Below are positions 6,718 through 8,514 of a stretch of DNA of 8,514 bases, in pieces (position 1 is the stretch's first letter; each line of letters opens with the position of its first letter). Both the position numbers and the translations under genes were made by a program. This DNA is from Gemmatimonadota bacterium. GTDB taxonomy: Bacteria; Latescibacterota; UBA2968; UBA8231. The notes beneath the pieces are model-generated. The model saw only the letters and a program-made list of their open reading frames with translations, ran no database searches and had not been told where the DNA came from. The DNA is taken from contig JAPOYQ010000476.1 in assembly GCA_026706505.1 (NCBI GenBank), positions 1-8,514 of the forward strand, read 5' to 3'.

Positions 6718-8514
6718 GCGTTTTGTCTGTTGCTCTGCTGGGCGAGCGCATCCCGCGCCCAAAACCACCCGGAACTGGCGTGGCAGGTGGTGGAGACCGA
6801 GCACTTTCGCATCTTCTACCACGAGGGGCTGGAAGGAGCGGCGGCGCGGGCAGCGCGCATTGCCGAAGCTGCATACGCGCCCCTTACCGAACTGTATGGA
6901 TACGCGCCCGACGGCCGCGTGCGGATCGTGCTCAAAGACCACGACGATTACGCCAATGGCGCGGCTTTTTTCTATCAAGACACCATTGAAATCTGGGCCA
7001 CGTCGCTGGACCACGACTTTGACTTGCGCGGCAGTTCAGACTGGCTGCGCAACGTAATAACCCACGAATTTGCCCATATCATTTCGCTAGGTGTTGCGCG
7101 CAAGGGCGTGCAGCGCGTCCCTGCGCTCTACTTGCAGTACTTTGGCTACCAGCGGGAGAAAAACCGACCGGACATTCTAATTGGCTACCCGGATGTCATC
7201 GCTTCCTATCCGGTGATGGGCACGGTGATGCCGATGTGGCTGGCCGAGGGCGCGGCCCAGTACGGGACTGCGACTACGGCCCACGATCGCTGGGATGCCA
7301 ACCGCGACATGGTGCTCCGTTCCTTGGTGCTGGCGGACGAGCAGCTATCCTTCGACCAGATGGGCGTCTTTGGCAAACAGGGCTTTGGCAACGAATACGT
7401 GTACGACCACGGCTTTGGTTTGGTGCGCTACATCGCCGAGACGTACGGCGAGGAAAAGATCGTCGAACTGTACCGGGCCGCTTCTAAGTGGCATACTCTT
7501 GCCATTGATGGGGCGTGTAAAAAGGTCTTGGGCAAGAGCGCAGATGAGCTGTACGGCGAGTGGATCGAATCCCTGCGTCAGAGCTACCGGGCGCAAGTAG
7601 CGGCGTTGGGGCCGCTGCGCGAGGGCGAGCGGGTCGTGGATGTCGGCTTTTCCAATCTGCGGCCACGGCTGGCACCCAACGGCGAAAAATTGGCGTATCT
7701 ATCGACGCGCAAACGGCACCACGGTCCGCACGGCTTGATCGTGCGCGACCTCGCTACGGGCGAGGAAGAAGTCGCAGCCTTTCCGGCGGCGGCTTCGACT
7801 GTGGACTGGTCGCCGGACGGGCGCAGGCTGCTCTTTTCGCGCATCGACCGAGCGGACAAATACGGTTCGCGACAGGCGGATATCTACGAGTGGGATTCTG
7901 TTGCCGTCGGCCCTAGTTTTTGGCGCAATATGCTGTGGTTCGTGCCGGCCATGGTCAGCGGCACAGCACCGGAGACGCCGCGCGTCAAGCGACTGACGCG
8001 CGGGCTGCGCGCGCTGTACCCGACCTATTCGCCCGATGGCGAGTGGATTGTCTTCGTGCAAAACAAGGGCACTAGCAACAACTTGGCGATGATGCGGGCC
8101 GACGGCACGGGCCTGCGCTATCTAACTCATTTCGCGGATGGCACCCAGCTCTACACGCCGCGCTTTTCGCCCGACGGACGCAAGCTGGCGTTTGCGATCT
8201 CGCGCGAGGGACAGCGCGACCTCGTCGTGGTGGCATTGGACGCGGACGCCGCTGGTGCAACACCCCTACTCGCTGAAGGAACATTCGACCTCGCCATTGC
8301 CACGCCGGGTACGGATCGCGATCCAGCCTGGAGCGCGGACGGCACCCAACTCGTCTTTGCGTCGGATTTCAGCGGCATTTTCAATATCTATGCTCTAAAC
8401 TTAGAGACGAGTGCGCTGCGGCAGATAACTAATACTGTTGGCGGCGCGTTTAGCCCATCGGTCGGCTCGGACGGCGAGGTCGTCTTTCCGGCTTATACGG
8501 CGGCTGGCTTTGCG
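6679..8514 (+). CDS. Secreted gluzincin metallopeptidase (peptidase MA-like) with PD40 beta-propeller, 3' partial
   Basis: The frame is open from ATG 6679 to the last base (612 codons), so the 3' end is outside the window. Residues 1-27 are a signal peptide (MRK, a hydrophobic core, then SRA before QN). Residues of about 30-310 form a gluzincin domain: THEFAH places the zinc ligands at His129 and His133 with catalytic Glu130, and WLAEGAAQY supplies Glu190 as the expected third ligand. All key residues are present. At least six WD40-like PD40 repeats follow, with signatures near 333 (APNG), 377 (WSPDG), 450 (YSPDG), 496 (FSPDG), 551 (WSADG) and 596 (GSDG), a TolB-like propeller. FCB-type bacteria often carry this pairing, sometimes followed by an outer-membrane barrel, which could lie beyond the window. 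The substrate is unknown. Its first 13 codons resemble those of the porV-like gene at base level although the proteins are unrelated. Confidence 0.87.
   Translation, partial: MRKQATLLMAGRCAFCLLLCWASASRAQNHPELAWQVVETEHFRIFYHEGLEGAAARAARIAEAAYAPLTELYGYAPDGRVRIVLKDHDDYANGAAFFYQDTIEIWATSLDHDFDLRGSSDWLRNVITHEFAHIISLGVARKGVQRVPALYLQYFGYQREKNRPDILIGYPDVIASYPVMGTVMPMWLAEGAAQYGTATTAHDRWDANRDMVLRSLVLADEQLSFDQMGVFGKQGFGNEYVYDHGFGLVRYIAETYGEEKIVELYRAASKWHTLAIDGACKKVLGKSADELYGEWIESLRQSYRAQVAALGPLREGERVVDVGFSNLRPRLAPNGEKLAYLSTRKRHHGPHGLIVRDLATGEEEVAAFPAAASTVDWSPDGRRLLFSRIDRADKYGSRQADIYEWDSVAVGPSFWRNMLWFVPAMVSGTAPETPRVKRLTRGLRALYPTYSPDGEWIVFVQNKGTSNNLAMMRADGTGLRYLTHFADGTQLYTPRFSPDGRKLAFAISREGQRDLVVVALDADAAGATPLLAEGTFDLAIATPGTDRDPAWSADGTQLVFASDFSGIFNIYALNLETSALRQITNTVGGAFSPSVGSDGEVVFPAYTAAGFA

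Overview
The window is a dense, all-plus-strand block of secreted or outer-membrane protein genes. It looks like it comes from a GC-rich, diderm bacterium of the FCB (Fibrobacterota-Chlorobiota-Bacteroidota) superphylum or a related candidate phylum. This rests on a gingipain-type (C25) PorU-like protein directly followed by a PorV-family protein, the neighbour pair of the type IX secretion system (T9SS), and on two proteins ending in the YPNP-type C-terminal sorting domain. The exact phylum cannot be read from the sequence. A non-Bacteroidota lineage (Latescibacterota-like, for example) is only a guess from the GC-rich codons and domain combinations.

Layout: (1) positions 2-2656, the 3' part of a porU-like gene whose 5' end lies outside the window; (2) 2657-2752, a 96-base gap with a strong ribosome binding site; (3) 2753-3802, a porV-like outer-membrane protein; (4) about 3821-6562, an M6-type (immune inhibitor A-like) protein with FG-GAP-like calcium-loop repeats and a T9SS sorting domain, starting 18 bases after porV without an obvious ATG; (5) 6563-6678, a 116-base gap; (6) 6679 to the window end, a gene open at its 3' side that encodes a signal peptide, an HExxH gluzincin domain (peptidase MA-like) and a WD40-like PD40 beta-propeller. 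No gap exceeds 300 bases, and I see no RNA genes, CRISPR or transposase.

How the genes may work together: in known T9SS, PorV is the outer-membrane shuttle that binds the C-terminal domain of cargo, and PorU is the cell-surface cysteine protease that removes that domain and attaches cargo. The M6-like protein carries such a C-terminal domain and is a plausible cargo. The last gene is exported by a normal signal peptide and is probably an envelope protein.

Three things stand out. The PorU-like protein has Ser where the family has its catalytic Cys, and the M6-like protein has KFFGH where the family has HEFGH, plus Gly for the third zinc ligand Asp. Both proteases adjoining porV therefore look catalytically dead by standard criteria, while the third protease in the window keeps an intact HExxH...E. 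In addition, a roughly 150-base direct repeat links the porU-porV junction to the M6-PD40 junction. It covers the last codons of porU, the whole gap, the ribosome binding site and the first 13 codons of two unrelated downstream genes, and it leaves an untranslated in-frame copy of the porU tail (VLQVAK-stop) just after the M6 stop codon.
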